DNA of 64,000 nt from a gamma proteobacterium symbiont of Ctena orbiculata (GCA_003058495.1 QBVC01000016.1:62001-126000), one strand, 5' to 3'; shown: positions 16,966-28,192, numbered from the stretch's first letter. Numbers and translations: made by a program. Notes: a model not told the origin generated them from the letters alone.

Positions 16966-17314
16966 AATTACTCTCGATCTCTCTACGAATTAATTATTAC
17001 ATTGTGTGGCTTGCGCTACACACCCCTTCTACCTGGTCGTGCTGATACAGAGCTTCCCAAATAGACCCTAGAAATACACTGCATGTCACGGCCTATTTGG
17101 GATACTCCTCCCCAAGGACCTGGTAACAAACAGTCCTTTCCCTGTCAAACAGAGCAGCTTCACCACCAACCCCGTTATGACAGCGGCAGCTGTTTACTCC
17201 CTTACTAGCTGCATCCATAAAAACCAGGTTGCAGGAGTAGCAGCATCTGGCACGAAAGCTTGAGCCAAAATTCAAACAAATTCAATGGCAAGTTTCCAAA
17301 ATTAAGAACTTTTT
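16966..17314. other. Intergenic region between the lipoprotein gene and ggt
   Basis: About 350 bases, AT-richer than its surroundings. It contains the 10-bp inverted repeat at 17055-17102. On the minus strand 17093-17275 is open for 60 codons with several cysteines, but it has no ribosome site or recognisable domain and was not called. The promoter of the lipoprotein gene should be at the left end. Confidence 0.6.
17055..17102. repeat. 10-bp inverted repeat with 28-base spacer
   Basis: TCCCAAATAG at 17055-17064 and CTATTTGGGA at 17093-17102 are exact inverses. It could be an operator or a weak hairpin; no gene start is immediately adjacent. Confidence 0.4.
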
Positions 17315-19048
17315 TCAATTTTTATCCATAAGTTTGCGGGCTCTTCTCTCCGGATGCGCGGAACTTGCCTCGATCACCCTTGCCGAACCCAGTCCCCGTG
17401 GATCGGATGCGGCCTTGATTTGATCCTGTTCCCTGTCCCATAAAATCGCCTGCATATTTCCATAACTGCGTTCGAGTGGCTTCAGCCGATGTCCCATCGC
17501 CCGCAATTGCTGCTGCAGCGAGTCACTGAATGCACCCGGTTCGAACTGGATTTCGTCGGGCAGGTATTGATGGTGAAAGCGCGCCTTTTCCACCCAGCTT
17601 GCCGGCTCCTTTCCCTCGGCCATCTGCAAAATACCCAACAACACCATGGTTATGATTCTGCTGCCGCCGGGTGTGCCGAGGATCGCCACCCGCCGATCGT
17701 CCTCGACAAAGGTGGGGGTCATGCTTGACAACATGCGCTTACCCCCGGCGATGGCGTTCGCCTCGCCGCCGATCAAACCGTAGACATTGGGCACCCCCGG
17801 ACTGGCCGAGAAGTCATCCATCTCATCGTTGAGCAGGACGCCGGTCCCCGGCACCACGAAACCAGAGCCGAAAGGGTAGTTGATACTCAGGGTGGCCGCG
17901 ACCCGGTTGCCCTCCCGATCGAGAATGGAGAAGTGGGTGGTATCCCGCCCCTCCTCCGCGGGGGTGAGATTGCCCTGGCTCGGGCTCGCGCGGTGCAGCT
18001 GGATATCCCGCGCCAGGCCGGCCGCATACCAGGGATGGGTCAACGCCTCGACGGGGATGTCAACATAGTCGGGATCACCCAGGTAGTCGGCCCGGTCCCG
18101 GTAGGCGCGGCGCATCGCCTCCACCAGGAGGTGGGTTTGCAGGGTTTCATCCTGCGCCGGCAGGTTGAAACCCTGGAGGATGTTCAACATGGTCATCAGC
18201 GCGACCCCCCCGGATGAAGGGGGTGCCGCGCTGGTGACCTTCAATCCCTGATAGTGGCCGACCACGGGCTGCCGTTCCACCACCCGGTAGCCGGCCAGGT
18301 CCTCGAGACTCCAGATACCCCCCGCCGCCTCCACCCCCGCCACCAGGCGCCGGGCAACCTCCCCCTTGTAAAACCCGTCCGCGCCGTCCCGGGCGATCCT
18401 TTCCAGGGTCTCCGCCAATGCCGGCTGTTTGATCAGAAAGCCCTCCGCCGGGACCTCTCCCCGGTCGAGGAATTGCGCTGCCGACTCCGGGTGGGCCTGC
18501 AACACCGCCAGACGCCAGCCCGCCATCCTGCGGTAGTGACTGTCGACCTCAAACCCTTGCCGTGCCAGGCGGATCGCCGGTTGCAGGGATTCGGCAAGCG
18601 GCAGGCGCCCGTAGTGGCGCGCCAGGTGGACCAGGGCCGCGGGCTCCCCGGGTATGCCGGCGGCGAGCGCGCCGTCGATGGAGCGCCCCGGGATAACCTC
18701 CCCCTGCCGATCCAGATAGAGATCGCGATGGGCGGCGAGGGGGGCCCGTTCACGACCGTCGAGCATGGTCTGGTAGCCGTCGCTGGCTCGATGCAGCAAC
18801 CAGAAACCGCCGCCGCCGATACCGGAACTGTAGGGTTCGACCACAGCCAATACCGCACTCACGGCCACCGCCGCATCGAAGGCGTTGCCTCCGGCGCTCA
18901 GCAGTTGATGGCCCGCATCGGTCGCCAGGGGGTGGGCGCTGGCAATGGCGGCTGCGCCGGGCCTCTCGCCCGCCGCCGGTTGAGAAGAGAAAAGAAAGAG
19001 AAAAATAAGGCTCCACAAGGGAGCCTTTTCGAGTAGTCTTGTCCGCAT
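17315..19048 (-). CDS. ggt: Gamma-glutamyltransferase
   Basis: A 577-residue periplasmic proenzyme after a signal peptide (about residues 1-28, FSSQPAAGE). The self-processing site is DTTHFSILD, whose threonine becomes the N-terminal nucleophile of the small subunit; downstream are GSGFVVPGTGVLLNDEMDDF and the oxyanion GlyGly in TPGGSRIITM. It cleaves glutathione and gamma-glutamyl amides in the periplasm. The frame is open far upstream, but the ATG at 19048 gives the signal peptide and lies seven bases after the ferredoxin stop, so the two genes form one transcript. Confidence 0.93.
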   Translation of the reverse strand: MRTRLLEKAPLWSLIFLFLFSSQPAAGERPGAAAIASAHPLATDAGHQLLSAGGNAFDAAVAVSAVLAVVEPYSSGIGGGGFWLLHRASDGYQTMLDGRERAPLAAHRDLYLDRQGEVIPGRSIDGALAAGIPGEPAALVHLARHYGRLPLAESLQPAIRLARQGFEVDSHYRRMAGWRLAVLQAHPESAAQFLDRGEVPAEGFLIKQPALAETLERIARDGADGFYKGEVARRLVAGVEAAGGIWSLEDLAGYRVVERQPVVGHYQGLKVTSAAPPSSGGVALMTMLNILQGFNLPAQDETLQTHLLVEAMRRAYRDRADYLGDPDYVDIPVEALTHPWYAAGLARDIQLHRASPSQGNLTPAEEGRDTTHFSILDREGNRVAATLSINYPFGSGFVVPGTGVLLNDEMDDFSASPGVPNVYGLIGGEANAIAGGKRMLSSMTPTFVEDDRRVAILGTPGGSRIITMVLLGILQMAEGKEPASWVEKARFHHQYLPDEIQFEPGAFSDSLQQQLRAMGHRLKPLERSYGNMQAILWDREQDQIKAASDPRGLGSARVIEASSAHPERRARKLMDKN

Positions 19049-19055
19049 CGACGCG

Positions 19056-19337
<282 letters not shown>

Positions 19338-19415
19338 TTAGAATTCTGTCGTTTAAATCTGAGTGTGGCATCGATTTTTGATGCATTTAACCCTGTACAA
19401 CCCAGGGATTGCACA

Positions 19416-20524
<1,109 letters not shown>

Positions 20525-20561
20525 GGTCGTAAAACCCCATCTCGATGCTTGCTGTTGTTTT

Positions 20562-21926
20562 TCAATCCCTATCGTTGCTATCAGCGTCTGATTCCTTCGA
20601 GACTTGAGCCAGCGGCGCGGTGCGCCCGACCTGCACCCTGACGAGACGACCCGGATCGATCCGGCGCTGGAAGGCATCCCTGATCTGCTCCCGGGTCACC
20701 GCAGTCACCTTGGCCGTGAAGCTGTCCAGATAGTCGAGCGGCAGATCGTAAAAGCCGATCACAGCGAGGTATTCGACGATTTTGCCGTTGGAAGCGATGC
20801 GCAGTGGGAACCCCCCGGTAATATTCTGTTTCGCCGCTTCGAGCTCCTCCGCCGTCGGTCCCTCCTTGATATAACGCTGCAGGGTATCCCTGACCACCTG
20901 CAGCGCCTCCCCGGCCTGATCGTTCTTGGTCTGCAATCCCATCTGAAAGAGTCCGATCTGGCGCATCGGCAGGAAGAAGCTGTAGACACTGTAGCTCAAG
21001 CCGCGCTTTTCGCGGATCTCGTTGCTGAGGATCGAGACCAGACCGCTTCCGCCGAGGATATGGTTGCCCACGTAGAGGGGAAAATAGTCCGCATCGCCGC
21101 GACGCATCCCCGGTTGTCCGATATAGAGATGGGACTGGGTCGAGGGGAAGGCGATCTGTTCATCGACGGCCGCCCGCAATGGCGCCACAGGCGGCAGATT
21201 CGGCATCCTTTTCCCGGGTTCAAGCCCCGCGGTCACCTGCTCGGCGATCGCCTCGGCCTCGCCCCGGGAGACCGCACCGACAATGGCTACCAGGGCATTC
21301 CGTGCCACGTAGAGGCGCTGGTGGGTGGCAACCAGCTCGTCCCGGGTTATCGCCTTTACCGACTCGATGCTCCCCTCGGGATCACCGGCGTAGGGATGAT
21401 CGCCGAAGACAAGCCGATAGAGCCGCTTCTTACCCAGGCTGCCGGGAGACTGTTGGTCCTGCACCAGCCCCGCGAGGATGGCTTGGCGCTGGCGTTCGAT
21501 ATCCTCCTCGGTGAACCTGGGCTCGGCGACCACCGCGGCCAATGTCTCGAGGCTGGTGGCGAGCGCCTTGGGTTGGGTCAGGGTACGCACCGACACCCAG
21601 GCCATATCCCTCAGCGACCCGGTTTCGAGCTGGGCACCCACGCCCTCCAGGCGCTCGGCGATCTGATAGGCGTTCCACGCCCCGGCCCCCTCGCTCAGCA
21701 GACTGTTGGTGAACGAGGTGACACCGGCACTGTCACCATCCCTGGCGCTTCCCGCATCGAACACCAGGCGCACGTCGACCATCTCGATTTCGGGTGCCTC
21801 GACGAATAGCACCCTGGCCCCGTTCGGCGTCTGCCAGGTCTGAATCTGCGGCGCCGCCGAGAGCCATCCACTCAGCAGCAGGGCGCCGCAGAGGATAGCC
21901 GGTTTGATCCAGAGACTAGTAGGCAT
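20562..21926 (-). CDS. M16 family peptidase-like protein, catalytically inactive partner
   Basis: A roughly 454-residue exported protein of the insulinase fold, with a signal peptide near residues 1-25 (WLSAA). At the position of the zinc motif HxxEH it reads VTSFTNSLL, so the metal site is missing. Its C-terminal half is well kept (IRASNGK, LPLDYLDSF). It overlaps the start of the active M16 gene upstream, as in known pairs where an inactive subunit shapes the cavity of the active one. An ATG at 21935 would add three residues. Confidence 0.9.
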   Translation of the reverse strand: MPTSLWIKPAILCGALLLSGWLSAAPQIQTWQTPNGARVLFVEAPEIEMVDVRLVFDAGSARDGDSAGVTSFTNSLLSEGAGAWNAYQIAERLEGVGAQLETGSLRDMAWVSVRTLTQPKALATSLETLAAVVAEPRFTEEDIERQRQAILAGLVQDQQSPGSLGKKRLYRLVFGDHPYAGDPEGSIESVKAITRDELVATHQRLYVARNALVAIVGAVSRGEAEAIAEQVTAGLEPGKRMPNLPPVAPLRAAVDEQIAFPSTQSHLYIGQPGMRRGDADYFPLYVGNHILGGSGLVSILSNEIREKRGLSYSVYSFFLPMRQIGLFQMGLQTKNDQAGEALQVVRDTLQRYIKEGPTAEELEAAKQNITGGFPLRIASNGKIVEYLAVIGFYDLPLDYLDSFTAKVTAVTREQIRDAFQRRIDPGRLVRVQVGRTAPLAQVSKESDADSNDRD

Positions 21927-23280
21927 GGGCGACACCCCCGTTGGTCGGTTTGGTCATGGCCTGCTCCATCGGCAGCGGCTCCAGCACCGCCACGCTGAGA
22001 TTCTCCCCGACCAGATACTTCCGTGCGACCTGCCTGATCTGCTCCGCGGTGACCCGCTTCAAGTGGTCCACGTACTCGTCGGCGAGGCGCCAATCGAGCC
22101 CCACCGTCTCCAGCCGGCCGATCAGCATCGCCTGATAGAACACCGAGTCCTTCTCGTAGACCTTGGCGGCGATGATCTGGTTGCGCACCCGTTCCATCTC
22201 CTCCTCGCTGACCAACTCCTCCTTGAAGCGCTCGATCTCGCTCAGCAGGGCCTTCTCAACCGCCTCGATGGTGCTGTCCGGGGCCGGTATCGCATCCATC
22301 ACCAGCATTCCCGGCAGCCGGGTGAAGGCGCTGTAGCTCGCATCCGCCGCCACCGCCAGCTTGCTGCCGCGAATCAGGTTGGTGCTGAGGCGCGCGCTGC
22401 TGCCCCCATCCAGCACATAGGCAAGCATCTCCAGGGCGTAGGGCTCCCAGGGCTGATCCGCCTTGGCCACCACCGGGGTCTTGAATCCCATGATCAGGTA
22501 GGGCTGGCGCGCGGGGACCTTGACGGTGATGCGTATGATGCCGCGCTGCGCCGGCTCCAGGCGCGGTTTCGGCTGCGCCACCCGCTCGGGCTTGAGGGGG
22601 CCGAAATGGCGTTCGGCCAACTGGATCACCCGCTCGGGCTCCACATCCCCCACCACCACCAGGGTGGCGTTGTTCGGTGCGTACCACTTGCGATACCAGA
22701 CCTTCAGGTCGCCGACCTCAAGCGCATCCAGATCCGCCATCCAGCCGATCACCGGGGTGCGGTAGGGGGAGCTCTCATAGGCGCCGGCGACAAAACGTTC
22801 ATAGGTCAGCGATTGCGGCTTGTCCTCGGTGCGCATGCGGCGTTCCTCCTTGACCACCTCGACCTCCTTTGCAAACTCTGCGTCGAGCAGCAGCAGATTG
22901 CGCATGCGATCGGCCTCGAGTTCGAAGGAGACCTCCAGACGGTCGCTCGCCATGGTCTGAAAGTAGGCGGTATAGTCGCGTCCGGTGAAGGCGTTCTCAT
23001 CGCCGCCGTTGGCGGCGATGATGCGTGAAAACTCGCCGGGAGGATGGTTCTTGGTGCCCTTGAACATCATGTGCTCAAGGACGTGGGAGATACCGGTGAT
23101 GCCGCCGGATTCGTAACTCGATCCGACCTTGTACCAGACCTGGGAGACGGCGATCGGCGCGCGCCGGTCCTGTTTGACTATCACCTTCATGCCGTTGTCG
23201 AGCCTGTGCTCGACCACATTCGCCTCGACCGAGCCCATCCAGAGCGCCGTCAGCGCCAGGCCCGCGATCAATCTTCGCAT
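21916..23280 (-). CDS. Periplasmic zinc M16 peptidase, active subunit
   Basis: A 454-residue exported metalloprotease. It has a signal peptide to about residue 20 (GSVEANVV), then the inverted zinc motif HVLEH within SHVLEHMMFKGTK and the distal glutamate of the family (about 70 residues later, EVVKEERRM). The GAGAGG site is about nine bases before the ATG at 23280; longer upstream frames were rejected. It probably forms a heterodimer with the next gene and digests periplasmic peptides. Confidence 0.92.
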   Translation of the reverse strand: MRRLIAGLALTALWMGSVEANVVEHRLDNGMKVIVKQDRRAPIAVSQVWYKVGSSYESGGITGISHVLEHMMFKGTKNHPPGEFSRIIAANGGDENAFTGRDYTAYFQTMASDRLEVSFELEADRMRNLLLLDAEFAKEVEVVKEERRMRTEDKPQSLTYERFVAGAYESSPYRTPVIGWMADLDALEVGDLKVWYRKWYAPNNATLVVVGDVEPERVIQLAERHFGPLKPERVAQPKPRLEPAQRGIIRITVKVPARQPYLIMGFKTPVVAKADQPWEPYALEMLAYVLDGGSSARLSTNLIRGSKLAVAADASYSAFTRLPGMLVMDAIPAPDSTIEAVEKALLSEIERFKEELVSEEEMERVRNQIIAAKVYEKDSVFYQAMLIGRLETVGLDWRLADEYVDHLKRVTAEQIRQVARKYLVGENLSVAVLEPLPMEQAMTKPTNGGVAHAY

Positions 23281-23438
23281 TAGCAACATCCTCTCTTTAT
23301 ATATAGTCCCAGGGCGCTGTAGAATAGCGTCCTCGACAATCCGGGGCATTCTTCCAGAGGCTGACTGGATTGTCCAAACAACAACTATGAACCTGTGATC
23401 ACCGCAGAGTTCCAACCTTAGCACCGGTAGACCGCCGC

Positions 23439-24440
23439 ATGTTCGGATTTGGCAAACGCAGCAAACAGCAACAACAGACAGCTGAGGCGCCCGCTCCCGA
23501 GGAGGAGAAGCGCGGCCTGTTCTCTCGACTCCAAGCGCGCCTCGCGCGCACGCGAAACAACCTCACCGATGGCCTGGCCAATCTGCTGCTGGGGCGCAAG
23601 AGCATCGACGACGATCTCCTGGAGGAGCTCGAAACCCTCCTTCTCACCGCCGATGTGGGCGTGGAAGCGACCAGCCGCATCATTGACGATCTGACCGCAA
23701 GGGTGAAGCGCAAGGAACTCAGCGATCCGCAAAAGCTGATGCAGCTGCTGAAGCAGCATCTCAGAGAGATACTTCAGGAATGCGATAGACCCATTGGCGA
23801 AAGGGACAAGGGCAAACCCCTGGTTCTGTTGATGGTGGGGATCAACGGCGCAGGCAAGACCACCACCATCGGCAAGCTGGCGAGGAAATTCCAGCTCGAT
23901 GGTGAGAGCGTCATGCTCGCCGCCGGCGATACCTTTCGCGCCGCCGCGGTGGAACAGCTGCAGACCTGGGGTGAGCGCAACCAGATTCCGGTGATCGCCC
24001 AGCATTCGGGGGCCGATGCGGCCTCGGTGGTGTTCGACGCCCTGCAGGCGGCCAGCGCGCGCAGCATCGATGTGCTGATCGCCGACACCGCGGGACGCCT
24101 GCATACAAAATCCAACCTGATGGAAGAGCTGGCCAAGATCAGCCGGGTATTGAAGAAGATCGATCAGGATGCCCCCCATGAAGTACTATTGGTGGTCGAT
24201 GCGGGCACCGGTCAGAACGCGGTCAACCAGGCGATCGAGTTTCACCAGACCGTCGGTTTGACGGGACTGGTGATCACCAAGCTCGACGGCACCGCGAAAG
24301 GCGGCGTGGTATTCGCCATTGCCGACAAGGTCAAGGTCCCGATCCGTTTTATCGGCGTCGGCGAGGCCATAGAGGATCTGCGGGAGTTTGATCCGGACGA
24401 GTTCATAAACGCCCTTTTTGAAACCCAAACCCAAAGTTAG
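23439..24440 (+). CDS. ftsY: Signal recognition particle receptor FtsY
   Basis: A 333-residue GTPase: a short charged N-terminal region, an NG domain with P-loop INGAGKTTTIGKLA, DTAGR and TKLDG. It docks SRP-ribosome complexes at the inner membrane. The acidic A-domain is short compared with E. coli. It begins the ftsY-ftsE-ftsX-rpoH cluster. Confidence 0.97.
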   Translation: MFGFGKRSKQQQQTAEAPAPEEEKRGLFSRLQARLARTRNNLTDGLANLLLGRKSIDDDLLEELETLLLTADVGVEATSRIIDDLTARVKRKELSDPQKLMQLLKQHLREILQECDRPIGERDKGKPLVLLMVGINGAGKTTTIGKLARKFQLDGESVMLAAGDTFRAAAVEQLQTWGERNQIPVIAQHSGADAASVVFDALQAASARSIDVLIADTAGRLHTKSNLMEELAKISRVLKKIDQDAPHEVLLVVDAGTGQNAVNQAIEFHQTVGLTGLVITKLDGTAKGGVVFAIADKVKVPIRFIGVGEAIEDLREFDPDEFINALFETQTQS

Positions 24441-24447
24441 CAGCGCC

Positions 24448-25134
24448 TTGATCCACTTCGACAATGTCAGCAAGCGTTACCCCGGGGGTCACACCGGCCT
24501 GAGCAATGTCAGTCTGCGTATCGAGGCGGAGGAGATGGTGTTCCTCACCGGACACTCCGGGGCGGGCAAGAGCACACTGTTGAAACTGATCGGCCTGCTG
24601 GAACGCCCGAGCACCGGACAGCTGCATGTCAATGACCGCAACCTGAGCCGTTTGAAGCGTCGCCAGATCCCCTATCACCGCCGTGATGTGGGGATGATCT
24701 TCCAGGACCACCGGCTGCTGCACGACCGTACGGTATTTGACAATGTGGCGCTTCCCCTGGTGGTCGCCGGGGTCGGCCACAAAGAGATCGGCCGCCGGGT
24801 TCGGGCGGCCCTCGACAAGGTGGGCCTGCTGCACAAGGAGCGGAGTGCGCCGATCACCCTCTCCGGGGGTGAGCAGCAGCGGGTAGGCATCGCCCGCGCG
24901 GTGGTCAGCAAACCCCCGCTGGTACTTGCCGATGAACCCACGGGCAACCTCGATCCCGCGCTCTCGGAAGAGATCATGGAACTCTTCAAGCAGTTCAACC
25001 AGGTCGGGGTGACCCTGCTCATCGCCTCCCACGACATCGACCTGCTCAACCGCATGCAGAAGCGCATCCTCACCCTGAGCAAGGGACAACTGGTGGATGA
25101 TATCAAGCCGGGGCCTGCTGATGGCGGCGAGTAA
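24448..25134 (+). CDS. ftsE: Cell division ABC-transporter ATPase FtsE
   Basis: A 228-residue ABC ATPase with GHSGAGKST, signature LSGGEQQR and Walker B PPLVLADEPT. With FtsX it regulates peptidoglycan hydrolysis at the septum. Two TTG starts are possible: 24448, seven bases after ftsY and giving the usual short N-terminus, or 24418, overlapping ftsY. The first was used. Its end overlaps ftsX by 14 bases. Confidence 0.95.
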   Translation: MIHFDNVSKRYPGGHTGLSNVSLRIEAEEMVFLTGHSGAGKSTLLKLIGLLERPSTGQLHVNDRNLSRLKRRQIPYHRRDVGMIFQDHRLLHDRTVFDNVALPLVVAGVGHKEIGRRVRAALDKVGLLHKERSAPITLSGGEQQRVGIARAVVSKPPLVLADEPTGNLDPALSEEIMELFKQFNQVGVTLLIASHDIDLLNRMQKRILTLSKGQLVDDIKPGPADGGE

Positions 25135-26065
25135 GCGCTTACTGAAGGCACCCCAGATCTGGCTCCAGCGCCATGCTCAGGTGGCCCTGTCCAGCCTCGG
25201 CCGGATGGCCGGCAACCAACTTGCCACCCTGATGACTTGTGCGGTGATCGGCATTGCCCTCGCCATGCCGCTGGGACTGCACGTCATGCTCGGCAACCTG
25301 CAGCGCATCAGCGGCGCATGGGACAGCGGCGCCAGTATCTCGGTCTTCCTCAAGCAAACCGTTTCCGATGAAAAGGCCGCTTCGTTGGCGAAGGAGCTGC
25401 GCCTGCATCAGCGCATCGAGGGGGTGGAGCTGATAACCCGTGAGTCGGCCCTGGAGGAGTTTCAACAACTCAGCGGTTATGCCGACGCCCTGGAGGCCCT
25501 CGACAGCAATCCCCTGCCCGCACTGTTGATCGTCCAACCCAAGGCCGACTACACCACCGCGGAGACCGCCCAGCTGCTGGTGCGGGAATTGAAGCTCCTG
25601 CCCGATGCCGACATCGTCCAGCTCGATCTGCAGTGGGTGCGCAGACTGCAGGCGATCACCGTGATCGCCCAGCGGGCGGTGGTGGTGCTCGCCGCGCTGC
25701 TCGGCATGGCGGTGCTGCTGATTGTCGGCAACACCATCCGCCTGGAGATCCAGAACCGGCGCGCGGAGATCGAGATCACCAAGCTGATCGGCGCCACCAA
25801 TGCCTTCATCCGGCGCCCTTTCCTCTACACCGGATTCTGGTATGGCCTCTTCGGCGGCATCATCGCCTGGCTGCTGGTGGCCATCGCCATCACCCTGCTG
25901 AGCGGACCCATCGCCAACCTGGCCAATCTCTACGAAAGCAGCTTCAGTCTCTCATCCCTCAACCTGTCCACCGTAGCCTCCCTACTGCTCGGCAGCAGCC
26001 TGCTGGGTCTGGCGGGTTCCTGGCTCGCCGTCGGCAGGCATCTCAGCGCCATCGAACCCGGCTGA
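25121..26065 (+). CDS. ftsX: Cell division protein FtsX
   Basis: A 314-residue membrane protein with the FtsX plan: one helix near residue 40, a large periplasmic loop with VFLKQTVSDEKA, and three helices at the C-terminus. It is the membrane partner of FtsE. The ATG at 25121 overlaps the ftsE end; a longer frame begins at 25097. Confidence 0.95.
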   Translation: MAASKRLLKAPQIWLQRHAQVALSSLGRMAGNQLATLMTCAVIGIALAMPLGLHVMLGNLQRISGAWDSGASISVFLKQTVSDEKAASLAKELRLHQRIEGVELITRESALEEFQQLSGYADALEALDSNPLPALLIVQPKADYTTAETAQLLVRELKLLPDADIVQLDLQWVRRLQAITVIAQRAVVVLAALLGMAVLLIVGNTIRLEIQNRRAEIEITKLIGATNAFIRRPFLYTGFWYGLFGGIIAWLLVAIAITLLSGPIANLANLYESSFSLSSLNLSTVASLLLGSSLLGLAGSWLAVGRHLSAIEPG

Positions 26066-26294
26066 TCCGGCCGGCCGGGATGCCCATTTCCAGGCGTTGT
26101 CAATAAATACCCCAGGCAGTCCCTGGGCAGATCGGAAAATGCACTATTTTTCAAACAGCTGCAGCAGATCCACAGATTCCGAGGCCCGCGCCGCCAGCCG
26201 ACGGGCGAGGATAAGATATCCCTTTGTAATCCAAGGAATTTAGTCCCGTATCCCGGGGGGAACTTTGGGTCCGCTCCCGGGTCATATCTAGCGA

Positions 26295-26321
26295 TTGGCA
26301 CTCCTCATTGGAGAGTGCTAA
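26295..26321 (+). promoter_or_regulatory. CIRCE operator (HrcA site) upstream of rpoH
   Basis: TTGGCACTC, nine bases, GAGTGCTAA. This matches the CIRCE consensus TTAGCACTC-N9-GAGTGCTAA with one changed base. It lies 33 bases before the rpoH start codon and over the promoter, so the HrcA repressor would block rpoH transcription and release it on heat or misfolding stress. Confidence 0.85.
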
Positions 26322-26324
26322 TAT
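26295..26324 (+). promoter_or_regulatory. Sigma-70 promoter of rpoH overlapping CIRCE
   Basis: A -35 box TTGGCA (26295-26300) is followed by an 18-base spacer and -10 box TAATAT (26319-26324). Both elements are made of CIRCE half-sites. The start would be near 26331, about 24 bases before the ATG. Confidence 0.65.
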
Positions 26325-26354
26325 CTAACCAGCAGTTTTTTACGGGGAGACTCA

Positions 26355-27200
26355 ATGAGCAAAGATATCGCACTGACAGCCCTGCCTACAGGCAGTATGG
26401 ACGCCTATATCAGCGCCGCTTTCCAACTGCCGATGCTGAGTGCGGAGGAAGAGAGGTCTCTGGCGATCAGGCTTCGCGACCATAAGGATCTCCAGGCCGC
26501 GCAGCGATTGATCACCTCCCATATCCGCTTCGTGGTGCGTATCGCCCGCAACTACAGCGGCTACGGTCTCGCCCTGCCCGACCTGATCCAGGAGGGTACC
26601 GTCGGCCTGATGAAGGCGGTGAAGCGTTTCGATCCCGATATGGGGGTACGCCTGGTCTCCTTCGCCGTTCACTGGATCAAGGCGGAGATCCACGAGTACA
26701 TCCTGAAAAACTGGCGCATCGTCAAGGTCGCCACCACCAAGGCGCAACGCAAGCTCTTCTTCAACCTGCGCAGTTCAAAGAAGCGCCTCGGCTGGTTCTC
26801 CTCGGAGGAGGTGAATGATGTGGCCCAGGATCTTGGGGTCAAACCCGAGACCGTGCTGGAGATGGAGTCGCGCCTCTCCGGGCAGGACATCGCCTACGAC
26901 GGCCCCCTCCAGGATGACGAGGATCAGGTGACGGCGACTCCCGCCGGCTACCTCAGCGACATGCGCATGGAACCCGCAACCCTGCTCGAGGCTTCCGACA
27001 GCGAGCTGCAGATGAAACGACGCCTGATCAATGCCATGCAGGATCTCGATGAGCGCAGCCGGGAGATTCTCGAAGCCCGCTGGCTGGGCGAGAAGAAATC
27101 GACCCTGCACGAGCTCGCCGAGCACTTCCAGGTATCGGCGGAGCGTATCCGCCAGATCGAGAAAAACGCCATGAGCAGACTCAAGGCGCAACTCGCCTAG
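26355..27200 (+). CDS. rpoH: Heat-shock sigma factor RpoH (sigma-32)
   Basis: A 281-residue sigma-70 family protein. Region 2 carries [18 protein letters not shown] and the [19 protein letters not shown] core-binding block; the RpoH box QRKLFFNLR is present, and the C-terminal region 4 helix ends [18 protein letters not shown]. It directs heat-shock transcription. A GGGGAG ribosome site precedes the ATG. It follows ftsX after 289 bases and has its own promoter with a CIRCE site. Confidence 0.97.
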   Translation: MSKDIALTALPTGSMDAYISAAFQLPMLSAEEERSLAIRLRDHKDLQAAQRLITSHIRFVVRIARNYSGYGLALPDLIQEGTVGLMKAVKRFDPDMGVRLVSFAVHWIKAEIHEYILKNWRIVKVATTKAQRKLFFNLRSSKKRLGWFSSEEVNDVAQDLGVKPETVLEMESRLSGQDIAYDGPLQDDEDQVTATPAGYLSDMRMEPATLLEASDSELQMKRRLINAMQDLDERSREILEARWLGEKKSTLHELAEHFQVSAERIRQIEKNAMSRLKAQLA

Positions 27201-27421
27201 CGGGCCGCTGCAGCAGTCGGTGGCGCACCCTACCGCCCCAAGGAGCGCTGATCAGTGATCGGGAGGCGCAGAGATTCGCCCCTCCCGACAACCGTGCCGG
27301 GCAGACTTCCACTCGCACTCATCAGACTTGTGTTAGTAGACTACAATCCTGCGTTGCCTCCCGGCGAACGCCTGTATCGCCTTCGGTGATTGACGCCGTC
27401 CTGACTCGACAAGGAGACGAG

Positions 27422-28117
27422 ATGCGAGCCCACTATCTACAGCACGTACCCTTCGAGGGTCTTGGCAGTATTGAGGATTGGCTGCTGCTGTCCGGGTATG
27501 AAATCACCGCCACCCGGTTTTTCGAATCCCCCGACCTTCCCAGGCTCGAGGAGATCGATCTGCTGATCGTCATGGGCGGGCCGATGAGCGTCAACGATGA
27601 ACATGCCTACCCCTGGCTGGCGAAAGAGAAGAATTTTATAAGAAGCGTGATTGATGCGGGAAAACCTGTTTTAGGCATCTGCCTGGGCGCACAACTCATC
27701 GCCGCTTCGCTCGGTAGTGAAATCTACCCCAATTCGGTAAAGGAGATCGGCTGGTTTCCGATCAGCGCGGTGAAGTCAATACCCGATTCGCTGTTCCGGT
27801 TTCCCGAGGAGACAACGGTATTTCACTGGCACGGTGAGACTTTCGACTTGCCGAGCGGGGCCGTTTGCACCGCGAAAAGCAAAGGCTGTCAGAACCAAGC
27901 CTTTCAATTTGGGCGCAAGGTAATCGGGCTTCAGTTCCACCTGGAGACGACAGCGAGCTCCGCGAACGCAATCGTCGAAAACTGCCGCGACGAACTGGTT
28001 GACGGCGAGTATATTCAGACCGAGAAAGAAATCCTGTCCGCATCTCATGCGCGATACCGAACAATAAACAGGCTGATGGCTGACATCCTCCACTACTTGC
28101 TCGAAAATAGTCGCTAA
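27422..28117 (+). CDS. Type 1 glutamine amidotransferase (GMP synthase-like)
   Basis: A 231-residue class I amidotransferase domain standing alone. The nucleophile elbow is VLGICLGAQLIA, with the catalytic cysteine, and the His-Glu part is LQFHLETT. The substrate-binding start VMGGPMSVND is also clear. Standalone members of this family act on peptides or amino sugars as well as gamma-glutamyl compounds. AAGGAG lies before the ATG. The region is AT-richer than its surroundings and adjoins a methyltransferase on the same strand. Confidence 0.85.
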   Translation: MRAHYLQHVPFEGLGSIEDWLLLSGYEITATRFFESPDLPRLEEIDLLIVMGGPMSVNDEHAYPWLAKEKNFIRSVIDAGKPVLGICLGAQLIAASLGSEIYPNSVKEIGWFPISAVKSIPDSLFRFPEETTVFHWHGETFDLPSGAVCTAKSKGCQNQAFQFGRKVIGLQFHLETTASSANAIVENCRDELVDGEYIQTEKEILSASHARYRTINRLMADILHYLLENSR

Positions 28118-28192
28118 TATGCGCATGCTGCAGCGGCACACCCAATCCTCATCAGCCTGAGCATAAGACAGCAGACATCTGGGAAAGGATTA

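Noticed and set aside
17093-17275. 60-codon cysteine-bearing frame on the minus strand
   Set aside because: No ribosome site, no recognisable domain and not conserved-looking; probably chance in a 350-base gap.
27259-27288. TCGGGAGG / CCTCCCGA hairpin after rpoH
   Set aside because: Only 8 bp with a 14-base loop and no U-run, so not called a terminator.
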